Assembly (NCBI GenBank): GCA_902633965.1
Contig: CACPID010000006.1
Coordinates: 1-61,080, forward strand
Source: an uncultured Pelagibacteraceae bacterium
GTDB lineage: Bacteria; Pseudomonadota; Alphaproteobacteria; Pelagibacterales; Pelagibacteraceae
Length of the DNA: 61,080 bases
Direction of reading: 5' to 3'
In this document: piece by piece, positions 19,695-28,858 of the stretch
Position numbering within the stretch: the first letter of the stretch is position 1
Layout: the number at the start of each line of letters is the position of its first letter
Translations under genes and position numbers: made by a program
The notes under the pieces: model-generated
What the model was told of the DNA's origin: nothing
Database searches by the model: none
Seen by the model: only the letters and a program-made list of their open reading frames with translations

Positions 19695-20362
19695 TGAGAG
19701 AAAATAAACAATTACTTTTGGATTTTATATTCAACAAGAGCCATTCGAAAGAGGATTTTTTTGTTTCAGAATGTAATTTCTTTGCATTCAACTTATTAGA
19801 GTCTTGGCCAAAATGGGAAAAAAACATTGTAAATCTTTGTGGAGAAAAATATTCTGGAAAATCACACTTATCAGAAATTTTTTCAAAAAAAAGTAAATCA
19901 ATAATTTTAAATGCTAAAAATTTCAAATTTAATGACACAAATAAGTTCAGATTTTATGAAATAATAATATTGGATAATTTTGAGAATAAAATTGATGAAA
20001 AGTCTTTATTTTCTCTTATTAACTTTGTAGATCAAACTAATAAGTATTTATTAATAAATTCTTTGCTGCCTATTAATGAAATTGAATTTGATTTAAAAGA
20101 TTTGAAATCAAGATCAAAAAACTGCTTGGTTGCTAAGATTGAAAAGCCCGATGATAAACTTATTAAGGTATTAATTTCGAAATATCTGTCAGATAGGCAA
20201 GTATTAATTGATAAAAAGTTAATCGATTATACAACAAAAAGAATTACAAGGTCTTATGGCAAAATATTTGAATTTATATATAAGATTGATGAAATGAGTT
20301 TAAAAAAGAAAAAATCTATAAATCTTAAAACTATTAAGGAAGCGCTAGGAGTTTTAAATTGA
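19694..20362 (+). CDS. hda: Hda-type DnaA-like regulator (DnaA AAA+ domain only)
   Basis: Partner of the DNA polymerase clamp that stimulates ATP hydrolysis by DnaA and prevents re-initiation. I start at ATG 19694, sharing one base with the previous stop; an upstream TTG (19679) would add five residues. A clamp-binding-like QLLLDF lies at about residues 6-11. LCGEKYSGKSHL is the P-loop region and IIILDNFEN the Walker B region. The DnaA DNA-binding domain is absent (222 aa), as in Hda. Sensor regions are divergent. Confidence 0.75.
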   Translation: MRENKQLLLDFIFNKSHSKEDFFVSECNFFAFNLLESWPKWEKNIVNLCGEKYSGKSHLSEIFSKKSKSIILNAKNFKFNDTNKFRFYEIIILDNFENKIDEKSLFSLINFVDQTNKYLLINSLLPINEIEFDLKDLKSRSKNCLVAKIEKPDDKLIKVLISKYLSDRQVLIDKKLIDYTTKRITRSYGKIFEFIYKIDEMSLKKKKSINLKTIKEALGVLN

Positions 20363-22140
20363 ATAAATACAGATCTAATACTTGTGGAGAATTGACAAAA
20401 AAAAATAAAGGATCAGAAGTAGTTTTATCTGGTTGGATTAATAAAAAGAGAGATCATGGAAATCTATTATTTTTAGATCTAAGAGATAACTATGGAATTA
20501 CACAATGTATAATTGATAAAGAAAATAAATTTTTTAAAAATCTGGAAAAAGTTCAGCTTGAAACAGTCATAAAAATTGTTGGTGAAGTTGTTGAAAGAAG
20601 TTCTGATACAATCAACAAAGATATTAAAACAGGAGAGATAGAAGTAAAAATCAAATCTTATGAAGTTTTGGGAGTTTGTGAAGAGCTTCCAATGCCTGTT
20701 TTTTCAGATCAAGAATATGCAGAGGATATACGATTAAAATATAGGTTTTTAGACTTAAGGAGAAAAAAAATTCACGAAAATATTACTCTTAGGTCCAAAA
20801 TTATATCTTTTATTAGAGATGAAATGACAAAACTTGGATTTTTAGAATTTCAGACTCCTATACTTACATCTTCAAGTCCAGAGGGAGCAAGAGATTTTTT
20901 AGTTCCAAGTAGATTAAATCCAGGAAAATTTTATGCGTTACCTCAGGCACCACAACAGTTTAAACAATTAATTATGATATCAGGCTTTGATAAATACTTT
21001 CAGATTGCACCATGCTTTAGAGATGAAGACGCAAGAGCAGATAGAAGTCCAGGAGAATTTTATCAGCTTGATATTGAAATGTCTTTTGTGGAACAGGAAG
21101 ATGTTTTTCTTGTAGTTGAGAAACTAATGTTACTTCTATTTAAAAAATTTTCCTCAAAAAAAATATTATATGAAAAATTTCCAAGAATAACATTTAAAGA
21201 TGCATTGCTAAAATATGGGACTGACAAACCAGATTTAAGAAATCCATTAGAAATATGCGATCTTACTTCAATATTTACAAGAGAGGATGTAAAATTTGAA
21301 ATTTTTAAAAAGTTAGTAAAATCTGGATCAATCGTACGAGCAATAAAAACTACAAATACAAAAGATAAACCTAGAAGTTTTTTTGATGGAATTGATAAGT
21401 GGGCAAAAGATCAAGGTGCATCAGGTATGGCTTACTTTACTATTGAAAATGATAAAGAGCTTTCAGCCAAAGGACCAGTTGGAAAGTTTTTTTCAGGAGA
21501 TTCTCTTAAAGAGATTATGAAAATCATGAACGCAAATATTGGAGATAGTATTTTCTTTTTATGCAATAAAGAGAAAGAGGTATTAAAATTAATTTCATCA
21601 GCAAGAGAAAAAATTGCACAAGATTTAAATTTAATTAATGAGGATAGCTTTGCTTTTTGTTGGATTATTGACTATCCAATGTTCGAAATTGACGAAAATT
21701 CAAAAAAAATTCAATTTAGCCATAATCCTTTTTCAATGCCACAAGGAGATTTATCTGAGATAAACTTTTCAAAACCATTAGAAATAAAAGCCTATCAATA
21801 TGATATTGTTTGTAATGGAATAGAACTTTCATCTGGAGCTATAAGAAATCATAAACCAGATCTGATGTATAAGTTATTTTCAGTAGTTGGATATTCAAAA
21901 TCTGAAGTACAAAAAAAATTTAAAGGTATGATTAACGCATTAAATTATGGTGCACCCCCACATGGAGGTATTGCACCTGGGTTAGATAGAATTGTAATGT
22001 TGTTGGCAAATGAAAAAAATATAAGAGAAGTAACTTTATTTCCTATGAATCAAAATGCTCAAGATCTAATGATGGATGCTCCGTCTGAAATTAATGAAAG
22101 TCAATTGAAAGAACTTGGATTGCAAATTAAAAAAAAATAG
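20359..22140 (+). CDS. aspS: Aspartyl-tRNA synthetase, TTG start
   Basis: Class II synthetase charging tRNA-Asp (593 aa, bacterial type with GAD insertion). N-terminal OB-fold NTCGELTKKNKGSEVVLSGW, motif 2 FRDEDARADRSPGEFYQLDIEMSF, and motif 3 APPHGGIAPGLDRIVMLL are all clear. The only plausible start is TTG at 20359-20361: no in-frame ATG or GTG precedes the conserved N-terminus. This TTG overlaps the hda stop by 4 bp (TTGA), suggesting coupling. Its TAG abuts the convergent nrdJb-like stop. Confidence 0.95.
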   Translation: MNKYRSNTCGELTKKNKGSEVVLSGWINKKRDHGNLLFLDLRDNYGITQCIIDKENKFFKNLEKVQLETVIKIVGEVVERSSDTINKDIKTGEIEVKIKSYEVLGVCEELPMPVFSDQEYAEDIRLKYRFLDLRRKKIHENITLRSKIISFIRDEMTKLGFLEFQTPILTSSSPEGARDFLVPSRLNPGKFYALPQAPQQFKQLIMISGFDKYFQIAPCFRDEDARADRSPGEFYQLDIEMSFVEQEDVFLVVEKLMLLLFKKFSSKKILYEKFPRITFKDALLKYGTDKPDLRNPLEICDLTSIFTREDVKFEIFKKLVKSGSIVRAIKTTNTKDKPRSFFDGIDKWAKDQGASGMAYFTIENDKELSAKGPVGKFFSGDSLKEIMKIMNANIGDSIFFLCNKEKEVLKLISSAREKIAQDLNLINEDSFAFCWIIDYPMFEIDENSKKIQFSHNPFSMPQGDLSEINFSKPLEIKAYQYDIVCNGIELSSGAIRNHKPDLMYKLFSVVGYSKSEVQKKFKGMINALNYGAPPHGGIAPGLDRIVMLLANEKNIREVTLFPMNQNAQDLMMDAPSEINESQLKELGLQIKKK

Positions 22141-22965
22141 CTATTTTTTTCCTTTGAGATTAATTCTAATATCTGACAAATCTACAAGTTTTTTTTTATA
22201 GTTATTTCTCACAAAACCTTTGCTGGTTATATCTTTGACAAGTTTTAAAAACTGGTTTTGATCTTCATTATCAACAATCTCATTGTCTTTTGATTTTTCC
22301 ATACTAGTTCCTATTGACGGTGTGTGTGCAAGATCCTCTCTACTTAGATAAGATATTGCAAGCTCTCTGAAAATATAATCCAAAATTGATGAGGCACTTA
22401 AAATTCTATCGTTTCCATATACTTTTCCTGACGGCTCAAACTTTGTATCTACGTATGCATTCACAAATTCATCAAGAGGGACGCCGTATTGCAAACCAAG
22501 AGATATTGCTATTGCAAAATTATTCATTAAAGCTTTTACTAATTCACCTTCTTTGCTGGTATCAATGAAAATTTCTCCAATTTTTCCATCCTCGTATTCT
22601 CCTGTATGTAAATATACTTTATGATCTCCAATAGTAACTTTTTGAATATAACCTTTTCTTCGATCTGGCATACTAAATCTTCTGCCCACGCTGTCAGTTA
22701 ATTTGTTGATTAAGGGCGAATTATTTTCTTTTATAATTTGTTTTTTAATATTCTCAGTTTTTGTTTCTATTGTACTATTCTCTAAATTTTTTTGGTTCTT
22801 CTCTAAACTTTTAGTTTTTCTTGTATCTAATTTGATATCAAGTACTTCGAACTTCCCGTCATCTCTGTTTTCAAGATTGGATAACTCTTTTTCATCTACC
22901 TTATCTAAGTAATGACTTACCTTAAAGCTACAATTGTAATAAGTTTCAACTAAATATTTTGCCAT
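22141..22965 (-). CDS. Stand-alone NrdJb-like protein (C-terminal region of B12-dependent ribonucleotide reductase)
   Basis: A 274-aa protein. Its middle (about residues 93-215) matches the C-terminal region of alphaproteobacterial B12-dependent ribonucleotide reductases: [72 protein letters not shown]. The catalytic barrel is absent and no large NrdJ subunit is in the window. Pseudomonas aeruginosa has a split NrdJa/NrdJb, so this may be a subunit or a retained regulatory piece. Flanks (about 30-90 and 220-274) are charged and low-complexity. No CxxC pair is visible. Confidence 0.7.
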   Translation of the reverse strand: MAKYLVETYYNCSFKVSHYLDKVDEKELSNLENRDDGKFEVLDIKLDTRKTKSLEKNQKNLENSTIETKTENIKKQIIKENNSPLINKLTDSVGRRFSMPDRRKGYIQKVTIGDHKVYLHTGEYEDGKIGEIFIDTSKEGELVKALMNNFAIAISLGLQYGVPLDEFVNAYVDTKFEPSGKVYGNDRILSASSILDYIFRELAISYLSREDLAHTPSIGTSMEKSKDNEIVDNEDQNQFLKLVKDITSKGFVRNNYKKKLVDLSDIRINLKGKK

Positions 22966-23073
22966 AAAAAATTTATTTTTTTTGAGTCTTAGTTTAAATA
23001 ATGTATATACAAATTAAAAATTTAGTCTAATTTATTTTTTTACAATTTTAAATTGAAAATAAGTTAAATATTT

Positions 23074-23799
23074 ATGTTGACATTTATAAAAAAAATTTTT
23101 GTTTGGTGGAATCAAGAAACTCTAGGTACAAAATTATATACATTTTTTTTTGGAAAATTCGTAGGAAAAGATGAGTTTGGTAATAAATATTATGAAAACA
23201 AAAAAAAAACAAAAAGATGGATTATTTATAAAGATGAAATAGATGCGTCTAAGATTCCAAACGATTGGTTTTCTTGGATCCATTTTATGAAAAATAAAAT
23301 TGAATACAAACATGATACAAAAAAATATAAATGGCAAAAACCTCATTCACCTAATCTAACTGGCACTGAGGAGGCATATCATCCAAATAAAAAAATGATC
23401 AAATTAAAAAAAAATACACTAGTTGGAAAAATTAGCTTTTTTTTATTTATTATTATTTTCCTGCTTTACTCAATTACCTCAAACTCGCAAAACTCGGTTT
23501 TGGAGGGTAACTATTTAGAGATTAAAGTTTTAGATAAAGTTAGTTCTAAAAGCTATGAACTGAGGGTAAAAATTTTAGAGGAAAAATTATTTAAAAACAT
23601 CTCGATCAAAGCTTTAAAATGTAAAAATTCTGAATTTGATGATAATCCTGAAATAACTGCTTATTTACAAGTTAAAGATCTAAAAAGTGATGATAATGAC
23701 GAAGTTTTTATATTTAATGGTTGGACATTCTCATCTAGCCCAACTCTAAGACCTTTTGATCATCCAGTTTACGATATTTGGATAACTAAATGTTATTAA
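23074..23799 (+). CDS. NDUFA12-like complex I protein fused to a DUF2155 domain
   Basis: Residues 1-105 match the NDUFA12/17.2-kDa accessory subunit family of complex I (IFVWWNQETLGTKLYTF, VGKDEFGNKYYENK, RRW-like KRWIIYKDEIDASKIP, HPN). Residues 118-134 form one hydrophobic segment, and 145-241 match DUF2155, ending FNGWTFSSSPTLRPFDHPVYD. In alphaproteobacteria these are usually two adjacent genes. Here they share one frame with no stop. An internal ATG at 23395 (residue 108), 20 bp after GAGGAGG, could start the second part alone. Topology: cytosolic N-part, periplasmic or anchored C-part. Confidence 0.8.
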   Translation: MLTFIKKIFVWWNQETLGTKLYTFFFGKFVGKDEFGNKYYENKKKTKRWIIYKDEIDASKIPNDWFSWIHFMKNKIEYKHDTKKYKWQKPHSPNLTGTEEAYHPNKKMIKLKKNTLVGKISFFLFIIIFLLYSITSNSQNSVLEGNYLEIKVLDKVSSKSYELRVKILEEKLFKNISIKALKCKNSEFDDNPEITAYLQVKDLKSDDNDEVFIFNGWTFSSSPTLRPFDHPVYDIWITKCY

Positions 23800-25133
23800 A
23801 TTATTTTATCTTTATCTAGCCAAGAAACATTAAAGTCAGATTCTATAAATTTTTTATGTGTAAGTAATTTTTTGTGTAAATCGATAGTAGTTGTTATTCC
23901 CTCTATTACAAATTCATCTAGGGATCGTAAAATCCTTTGAATAGCTTCAGTTCTGTTTCTGCCATGACAAATCAATTTACAAATCATACTGTCATAAAAT
24001 GGTGTAACTTTATACCCTTGGTAAATTGCACCATCAACTCTAGTTCTAAATCCAGAAGGTTGATGACACATTCCGATAACACCAGGAGAGGGTTGAAAAT
24101 TTTTACTTGCATCCTCAGCATTTATTCTACATTCAATTGCATGACCTCTTGGATTAATATCTTTTTGTTTAAGTGCGGTTTCACCAGAAAAAGCAATCCA
24201 AATCTGCTCTTTTATAATATCTATACCAGTAACCATTTCAGTGACCGGATGTTCAACTTGTACTCTTGTATTCATTTCTAGAAAATAGAATTTTCCATTT
24301 TCAAAAATAAATTCAACTGTACCAGCTCCCTCATAACCAATTTTTTCAACCATATTAACCGTTTTTGAAAAAAGATTTTTCCTTAAATCATCATTTAAAA
24401 CTGGACTGGGAGTTTCCTCAATTAATTTTTGATGTCTTCTTTGTACAGAACAATCTCTTTCATGAAGGTGAACAGTCCCATTTTTGCCTGATAAAACTTG
24501 AACTTCTATATGTCTTGGATTTTGAAAAAATTTTTCAATATAAACTTCATCATTTCCAAAATATTTTTTTGCCTCTGATTTTGCAGTAAGAAATAAATTT
24601 TCAAAATCTTTTTCCTCAAAAACAATTTTCATGCCTTTTCCACCACCACCACCCGCAGCTTTAATTAAAACTGGAAAACCAATTTTTTTACAAATTTCTT
24701 TCGCATCATTAATATCCGAAACGCCTCCATCCGACCCTTCAATTACAGGTAATCCATACTCTTTGGCAATTTTTTTGGCTTGTATTTTATCACCCATCAT
24801 TTTTATCAATTTTGATGATGGTCCTATAAATTTAATTTTATTTTCCTCTAATATCTTTGCAAAATTTGAATTTTCAGATAAGAAACCATAACCCGGGTGA
24901 ACAGCTTCGGAATTTGTCAATTCTATAGCAGACATTATAGCTGGAATATTTAAATAGCTATTTACTGGCTGGTGAGAACCTATGCATATACTTTCATCAG
25001 CTAATCTCACATGCATGCTCTCTCTATCAACGTCTGAATGGACAGCCACGGTTGAAATTCCCCATTCTTTACAAGCTCTAATAATTCTGACAGCAATCTC
25101 ACCTCTATTGGCTATCAAAATTTTTTTAAACAT
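23796..25133 (-). CDS. accC: Acetyl-CoA carboxylase, biotin carboxylase subunit
   Basis: ATP-grasp enzyme that carboxylates biotin on AccB. It opens MFKKILIANRGEIAVRIIRA. The glycine-rich ATP loop KAAGGGGGKGMK lies near residues 158-169. HERDCSVQRRHQKLIEE and EMNTRVQVEHPVTE are diagnostic. At 445 aa it is the stand-alone bacterial form. It overlaps accB by one base and converges on the NDUFA12-DUF2155 gene by 4 bp. Confidence 0.96.
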   Translation of the reverse strand: MFKKILIANRGEIAVRIIRACKEWGISTVAVHSDVDRESMHVRLADESICIGSHQPVNSYLNIPAIMSAIELTNSEAVHPGYGFLSENSNFAKILEENKIKFIGPSSKLIKMMGDKIQAKKIAKEYGLPVIEGSDGGVSDINDAKEICKKIGFPVLIKAAGGGGGKGMKIVFEEKDFENLFLTAKSEAKKYFGNDEVYIEKFFQNPRHIEVQVLSGKNGTVHLHERDCSVQRRHQKLIEETPSPVLNDDLRKNLFSKTVNMVEKIGYEGAGTVEFIFENGKFYFLEMNTRVQVEHPVTEMVTGIDIIKEQIWIAFSGETALKQKDINPRGHAIECRINAEDASKNFQPSPGVIGMCHQPSGFRTRVDGAIYQGYKVTPFYDSMICKLICHGRNRTEAIQRILRSLDEFVIEGITTTIDLHKKLLTHKKFIESDFNVSWLDKDKII

Positions 25134-25555
25134 TAAGAAACTATTGCAATAATTTGATCAAATTCAACTGGCGAACCATCTTCAACACAAATCTCTTTAA
25201 CGACACCGTCAAAAGGTGACGGAACGTGGTTCATAGTTTTCATAGCTTCAACTATCATTACAGTATCACCCTTTTTAATTTTTTTTCCAACTTCTGTAAA
25301 CTTTTTACCTCCTGGCTCAGGCGCTAAATATGCTGTTCCAATAATTGGAGATTTTACATGGTTGCCAGATATTTTTTTATTAGTATTAGTATCATTTTTT
25401 ACTTGAATATTCTGATTATCATTAAATGGTACATTTATATTGTGAGCTTTTGAAACTTTAATTTTTGTATCATTATCAGCGTACTCTAACTCGGTTAAAT
25501 TAAATTCGTTAAGATAACCTGTTAACTCTTTAATTAATTTTTTATCAATTTTCAT
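25133..25555 (-). CDS. accB: Biotin carboxyl carrier protein of acetyl-CoA carboxylase
   Basis: Carries biotin between AccC and the carboxyltransferase. The biotinyl-lysine is in VEAMKTMNHV (canonical EAMKMMNEI variant), within a C-terminal lipoyl-like domain (about residues 66-140) starting VKSPIIGTAYLAPEPG. The N-terminal helix and a short Asn/Thr-rich linker are normal. At 140 aa it is typical. It overlaps aroQ by 11 bp and accC by one base. Confidence 0.95.
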   Translation of the reverse strand: MKIDKKLIKELTGYLNEFNLTELEYADNDTKIKVSKAHNINVPFNDNQNIQVKNDTNTNKKISGNHVKSPIIGTAYLAPEPGGKKFTEVGKKIKKGDTVMIVEAMKTMNHVPSPFDGVVKEICVEDGSPVEFDQIIAIVS

Positions 25556-25991
25556 GTGCTAAAATTTTATGTATTGCAATTATGGCCAAAATATATCCCT
25601 CAGTACCTAAACCAAAAATACCACCATTTACAACACCACTTATTAAGGATTTTTGTCTAAATTCTTCTCTTTTATAAATATTTGATATATGCAACTCTAT
25701 ACTTGGTTTTTTAAATATTTCTAAAGCATCCCTAATAGCAACTGATGTATGGGTGAAACCTGCGGCATTTATAATAATGCCGTTATATTTATTTCTAGCA
25801 TCTTGAATAAAACTTACAATTTCTCCCTCAATATTTGATTGAACTATATCAATTTTTACACCTAGTTCATCTGCTTTTTTTTTACACTCATTTTTTAATT
25901 CTTCAAAATTTTTAGTTCCATATTGTGATTGTTCTCTTTCACCTAATAGATTAAGATTTGGACCATTAATAATTAAAATTTTAATCGTCAT
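25545..25991 (-). CDS. aroQ: Type II 3-dehydroquinate dehydratase
   Basis: Dehydrates 3-dehydroquinate in the shikimate pathway (dodecameric type II). The start is taken at 25991 (MTIKILIINGPNLNLLGERE); a longer opening to 26024 would add an unconserved hydrophobic stretch. Active-site segments: GPNLNLLG, NAAGFTHTSVAIRDAL, ELHISNIYKREEFRQ. At 148 aa it is standard. The aroQ-accB-accC order is widely conserved. It diverges from thiS with only 16 bp between starts. Confidence 0.95.
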   Translation of the reverse strand: MTIKILIINGPNLNLLGEREQSQYGTKNFEELKNECKKKADELGVKIDIVQSNIEGEIVSFIQDARNKYNGIIINAAGFTHTSVAIRDALEIFKKPSIELHISNIYKREEFRQKSLISGVVNGGIFGLGTEGYILAIIAIHKILAHEN

Positions 25992-26007
25992 AAAATATTT
26001 ATATAAT

Positions 26008-26226
26008 ATGAAAAAAATAAACAAAGTAAAAATAAAGATTAATGGAAGAAAAAGGTCAATAAACAGTAAAATTAGTTTAAAATGCCTTTTAAGTACTAAT
26101 AAAATCTCATTAAAGAAGGTCGCAGTAGAGGTGAATGAAAAGATTATAAATAAGAAAATGATTAATAAAATAAAAATTAAAAATGGAGATAAAATAGAAA
26201 TAGTTCATTTTATTGGAGGCGGTTAG
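26008..26226 (+). CDS. thiS: Sulfur carrier protein ThiS
   Basis: Ubiquitin-fold protein that delivers sulfur as a C-terminal thiocarboxylate for the thiazole ring of thiamine. The ending VHFIGGG carries the required terminal Gly-Gly. The 72-aa length and [10 protein letters not shown]...VEVNEKII pattern fit, though it is extremely lysine- and isoleucine-rich. It lies 2 bp before thiG. No TPP riboswitch is possible in the 16 bp upstream intergenic space. Confidence 0.9.
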   Translation: MKKINKVKIKINGRKRSINSKISLKCLLSTNKISLKKVAVEVNEKIINKKMINKIKIKNGDKIEIVHFIGGG

Positions 26227-26228
26227 AA

Positions 26229-26999
26229 ATGGATGATTACTTAAATATTTCAAATAAAAATTTTAAATCTAGATTGATTGTTGGTACAGGAAAGTACAAA
26301 AATTTTAAAGAATGTTCTGAAGCTATTAAGGCATCGGGTGCGCAAATAGTAACTGTTGCAGTAAGAAGAGTAAATATATTTGATAAAAAAAAACCTTTAT
26401 TGATGGACTATATAGATCCAAAAAAAATAACTTATTTACCAAATACTGCTGGTTGTTTTACATCATCAGAAGCTCTGAGAACCTTAAGACTAGCTAGAGA
26501 GATTGGGGGATGGAAATTAGTTAAATTAGAAGTGTTAGGGGATAAAAAAACTTTATTTCCAGATATGATAGAAACCATAAAATCAACTGAGGTTTTGACT
26601 AAAGAAGGTTTTAAAGTCATGGTTTATTGCTCCGACGATCCACTAATGGCAAAAAGATTAGAGAATGCAGGAGCTGTTGCAATTATGCCGCTTGCTGCAC
26701 CAATTGGGTCAGGGCTTGGAATATTAAATAAAGTTAATATTAAAATTATTAGATCAAGAACAAAATTACCTTTAATAATCGATGCGGGATTAGGGCAAGC
26801 ATCCGACGCATCTATTGCAATGGAATTAGGTTGTGATGGCGTTCTGATAAATACAGCTATAGCAATGGCAAGAAATCCAATTCAAATGGCTGAAGCAATG
26901 AAGTTTGCTGTTCAAGCAGGTAGAAAATCATTTTTATCTGGAAGAATAAAAAAAACTATTTATGGAAAAGCTTCAAGCCCTAAGAAAGGTTTGATTTAG
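26229..26999 (+). CDS. thiG: Thiazole synthase ThiG
   Basis: Condenses deoxyxylulose phosphate, dehydroglycine and ThiS-thiocarboxylate into the thiazole phosphate moiety of thiamine. [13 protein letters not shown] opens the protein. The Schiff-base lysine lies in [18 protein letters not shown]. Phosphate-binding APIGSGLGI and [22 protein letters not shown] are present. At 256 aa it is normal. The 3' end overlaps the convergent RNase E gene by 20 bp. thiF/thiO/thiH are not in the window. Confidence 0.95.
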   Translation: MDDYLNISNKNFKSRLIVGTGKYKNFKECSEAIKASGAQIVTVAVRRVNIFDKKKPLLMDYIDPKKITYLPNTAGCFTSSEALRTLRLAREIGGWKLVKLEVLGDKKTLFPDMIETIKSTEVLTKEGFKVMVYCSDDPLMAKRLENAGAVAIMPLAAPIGSGLGILNKVNIKIIRSRTKLPLIIDAGLGQASDASIAMELGCDGVLINTAIAMARNPIQMAEAMKFAVQAGRKSFLSGRIKKTIYGKASSPKKGLI

Positions 27000-28764
27000 T
27001 CTTTGTTTTATAAAATTTTTTTTTATAAAATTTTTTTCTTTTAAATTTACCTTTTGGCCTGTCATTTTTAGCTATTTTTTTACTTTCCTCATTAATTTTA
27101 TTTTGAAATTCTAGTTTAGATAAATTTTCTAAAGAATTTATTATTTTTTTACTCTTGTTTTTAAATTGAATAATATAATCCGGTATGATTAATTGATTTT
27201 CAGGTATTAAATTAATTTTTACTTTATATTTTTTTTCAACATAATTAAGGTTTTCGCTTAAATAATCTTCAATATAATTACAAACCTGTTCACATAATTT
27301 AAGATCTATTATTTTCGCTTTTGCTTCTATAATTTGAATTTCTATTAATTTAATAATTTTTAAAGCAAACGTCTCATTAGTTAGAGAGATTTTCCATTTA
27401 ATTGAACTTTCTCTTAATCTCTGTCTAGACATTTCTAGTAAACCAAAAGAGCTTATTCTGCCAATTTGAATTCTTGCTCTATCGTTCCTACATTTTTCTT
27501 TCAGTCTTCTTTCAACCAGTCTTCTATTGCCAAAATTTATCATATCAATAAAATCGATTATTATTAATCCTGATAAATCTCTAATTTTAATTTGTCTTGC
27601 TATTTCCTCTGCTGCTTCTAGATTTGTATCAAGAGCAGTACTCTCTACATTTTTTTGTTTAATTGATTTTCCAGAATTTATATCAATGGAAACTAGAGCC
27701 TCTGTTGGGTTAATTTCAAGATAACCACCTGAACTAAGTTTAACTTGAGTTTCAAATATTTCATTAAGTTTATTCTCTATTTTTTCTTTAATGAATAAGG
27801 GAACTTTGTCTCTATATTTTTTTATTTTTTTTACATGTGATGGCATAATAAGTTTCATAAAATTTTTTGCTTTTTGATAACCATCGTTACCTTCAATAAT
27901 TATACTTTGAGTACTTTCATCATAAATATCTCTTAGTGTCCTTTTTATGATTTCGCTTTCTTTATGTATTAAAGCAGGCGCAATGGAGTTCATTGCATTT
28001 TCTTTAATTGACTCCCATACTTTAATAAGATTTTCTAGGTCGCCTTCTATTTCATTTTTTGTTTTATTAGCGCCCGCTGTTCTAACAATAATTCCCATCT
28101 CTTTTGGTATTGTTATTTGATTAAGTATATTTCTTATTTTTTTTCTATCAGCTGGATTAAATATTTTTCTTGATATCCCTCCACCTTTGGGAGTGTTTGG
28201 CATCAATACAATATATTTTCCTGCAATTGATATAAAAGTACTTAAAGCTGCTCCTTTAAGTCCTCTTTCATCTTTTAAAACTTGCACCAAAATAACTTGA
28301 TTAGGTTTTATTACCTCTTGTATTTTATATCTTTTGGTTGGATATTTTTTTTGTGGAATTTTTTCGTTTGCAGTATTTTCATTAGAATTTTTTTCGACAG
28401 GGTCATTTAACTCAACTACATTTTGATCAATTCCTTTTTCTTCCTCTTTTTCACTCTCTTTTATTAATTCCTCTCTTGCTTTTTCTTCTTCCTCTTTGAT
28501 TTTCTCTAGGTCGCTTTTTGGAATTTGATAATAATCAGATTGAATATCGTTAAAGGATAAAAAACCATGTCTGTCTTTACCAAAATCTATAAATGCTGCT
28601 TGTAAAGATGGCTCAACTCTACTTACTTTTCCTAAGTATATATTATTTTTTACTAAAGTGTTGTTTAAGCTTTCGTATTCGTAATCTTCAATATTACCGT
28701 TTGATTTAAGTACAACTCTAGTTTCATTTGGATGCGAAGCATCAATGTATAAATTCTTTTCCAT
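26980..28764 (-). CDS. rne: Ribonuclease E/G family endoribonuclease lacking the zinc-link motif
   Basis: Single-strand endoribonuclease for mRNA turnover and rRNA processing. The S1 domain (about residues 38-165) is interrupted by an acidic insertion at about 77-145, typical of alphaproteobacterial RNase E. Catalytic metal aspartates are D361 (SIDINSGK) and D404 (IIIDFIDM). RQRLRESS should be followed by the CPxCxG zinc link that dimerises RNase E/G, but residues 451-470 contain no cysteine. The protein ends in a basic tail ([16 protein letters not shown]). At 594 aa it lacks a long degradosome scaffold. Confidence 0.9.
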   Translation of the reverse strand: MEKNLYIDASHPNETRVVLKSNGNIEDYEYESLNNTLVKNNIYLGKVSRVEPSLQAAFIDFGKDRHGFLSFNDIQSDYYQIPKSDLEKIKEEEEKAREELIKESEKEEEKGIDQNVVELNDPVEKNSNENTANEKIPQKKYPTKRYKIQEVIKPNQVILVQVLKDERGLKGAALSTFISIAGKYIVLMPNTPKGGGISRKIFNPADRKKIRNILNQITIPKEMGIIVRTAGANKTKNEIEGDLENLIKVWESIKENAMNSIAPALIHKESEIIKRTLRDIYDESTQSIIIEGNDGYQKAKNFMKLIMPSHVKKIKKYRDKVPLFIKEKIENKLNEIFETQVKLSSGGYLEINPTEALVSIDINSGKSIKQKNVESTALDTNLEAAEEIARQIKIRDLSGLIIIDFIDMINFGNRRLVERRLKEKCRNDRARIQIGRISSFGLLEMSRQRLRESSIKWKISLTNETFALKIIKLIEIQIIEAKAKIIDLKLCEQVCNYIEDYLSENLNYVEKKYKVKINLIPENQLIIPDYIIQFKNKSKKIINSLENLSKLEFQNKINEESKKIAKNDRPKGKFKRKKFYKKKFYKTKTKSNLS

Positions 28765-28858
28765 AATTTTTTGATTATTTTGATCATTGTTTTTAACTTA
28801 TTCTATTTATAAATTCTGTGCCTTAACATTAACAAATTTGATAAATAAATAAACTAAA

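Noticed and set aside
25992..26007. TPP riboswitch before thiS-thiG
   Set aside because: Only 16 bp lie between the divergent aroQ and thiS starts, far too short.
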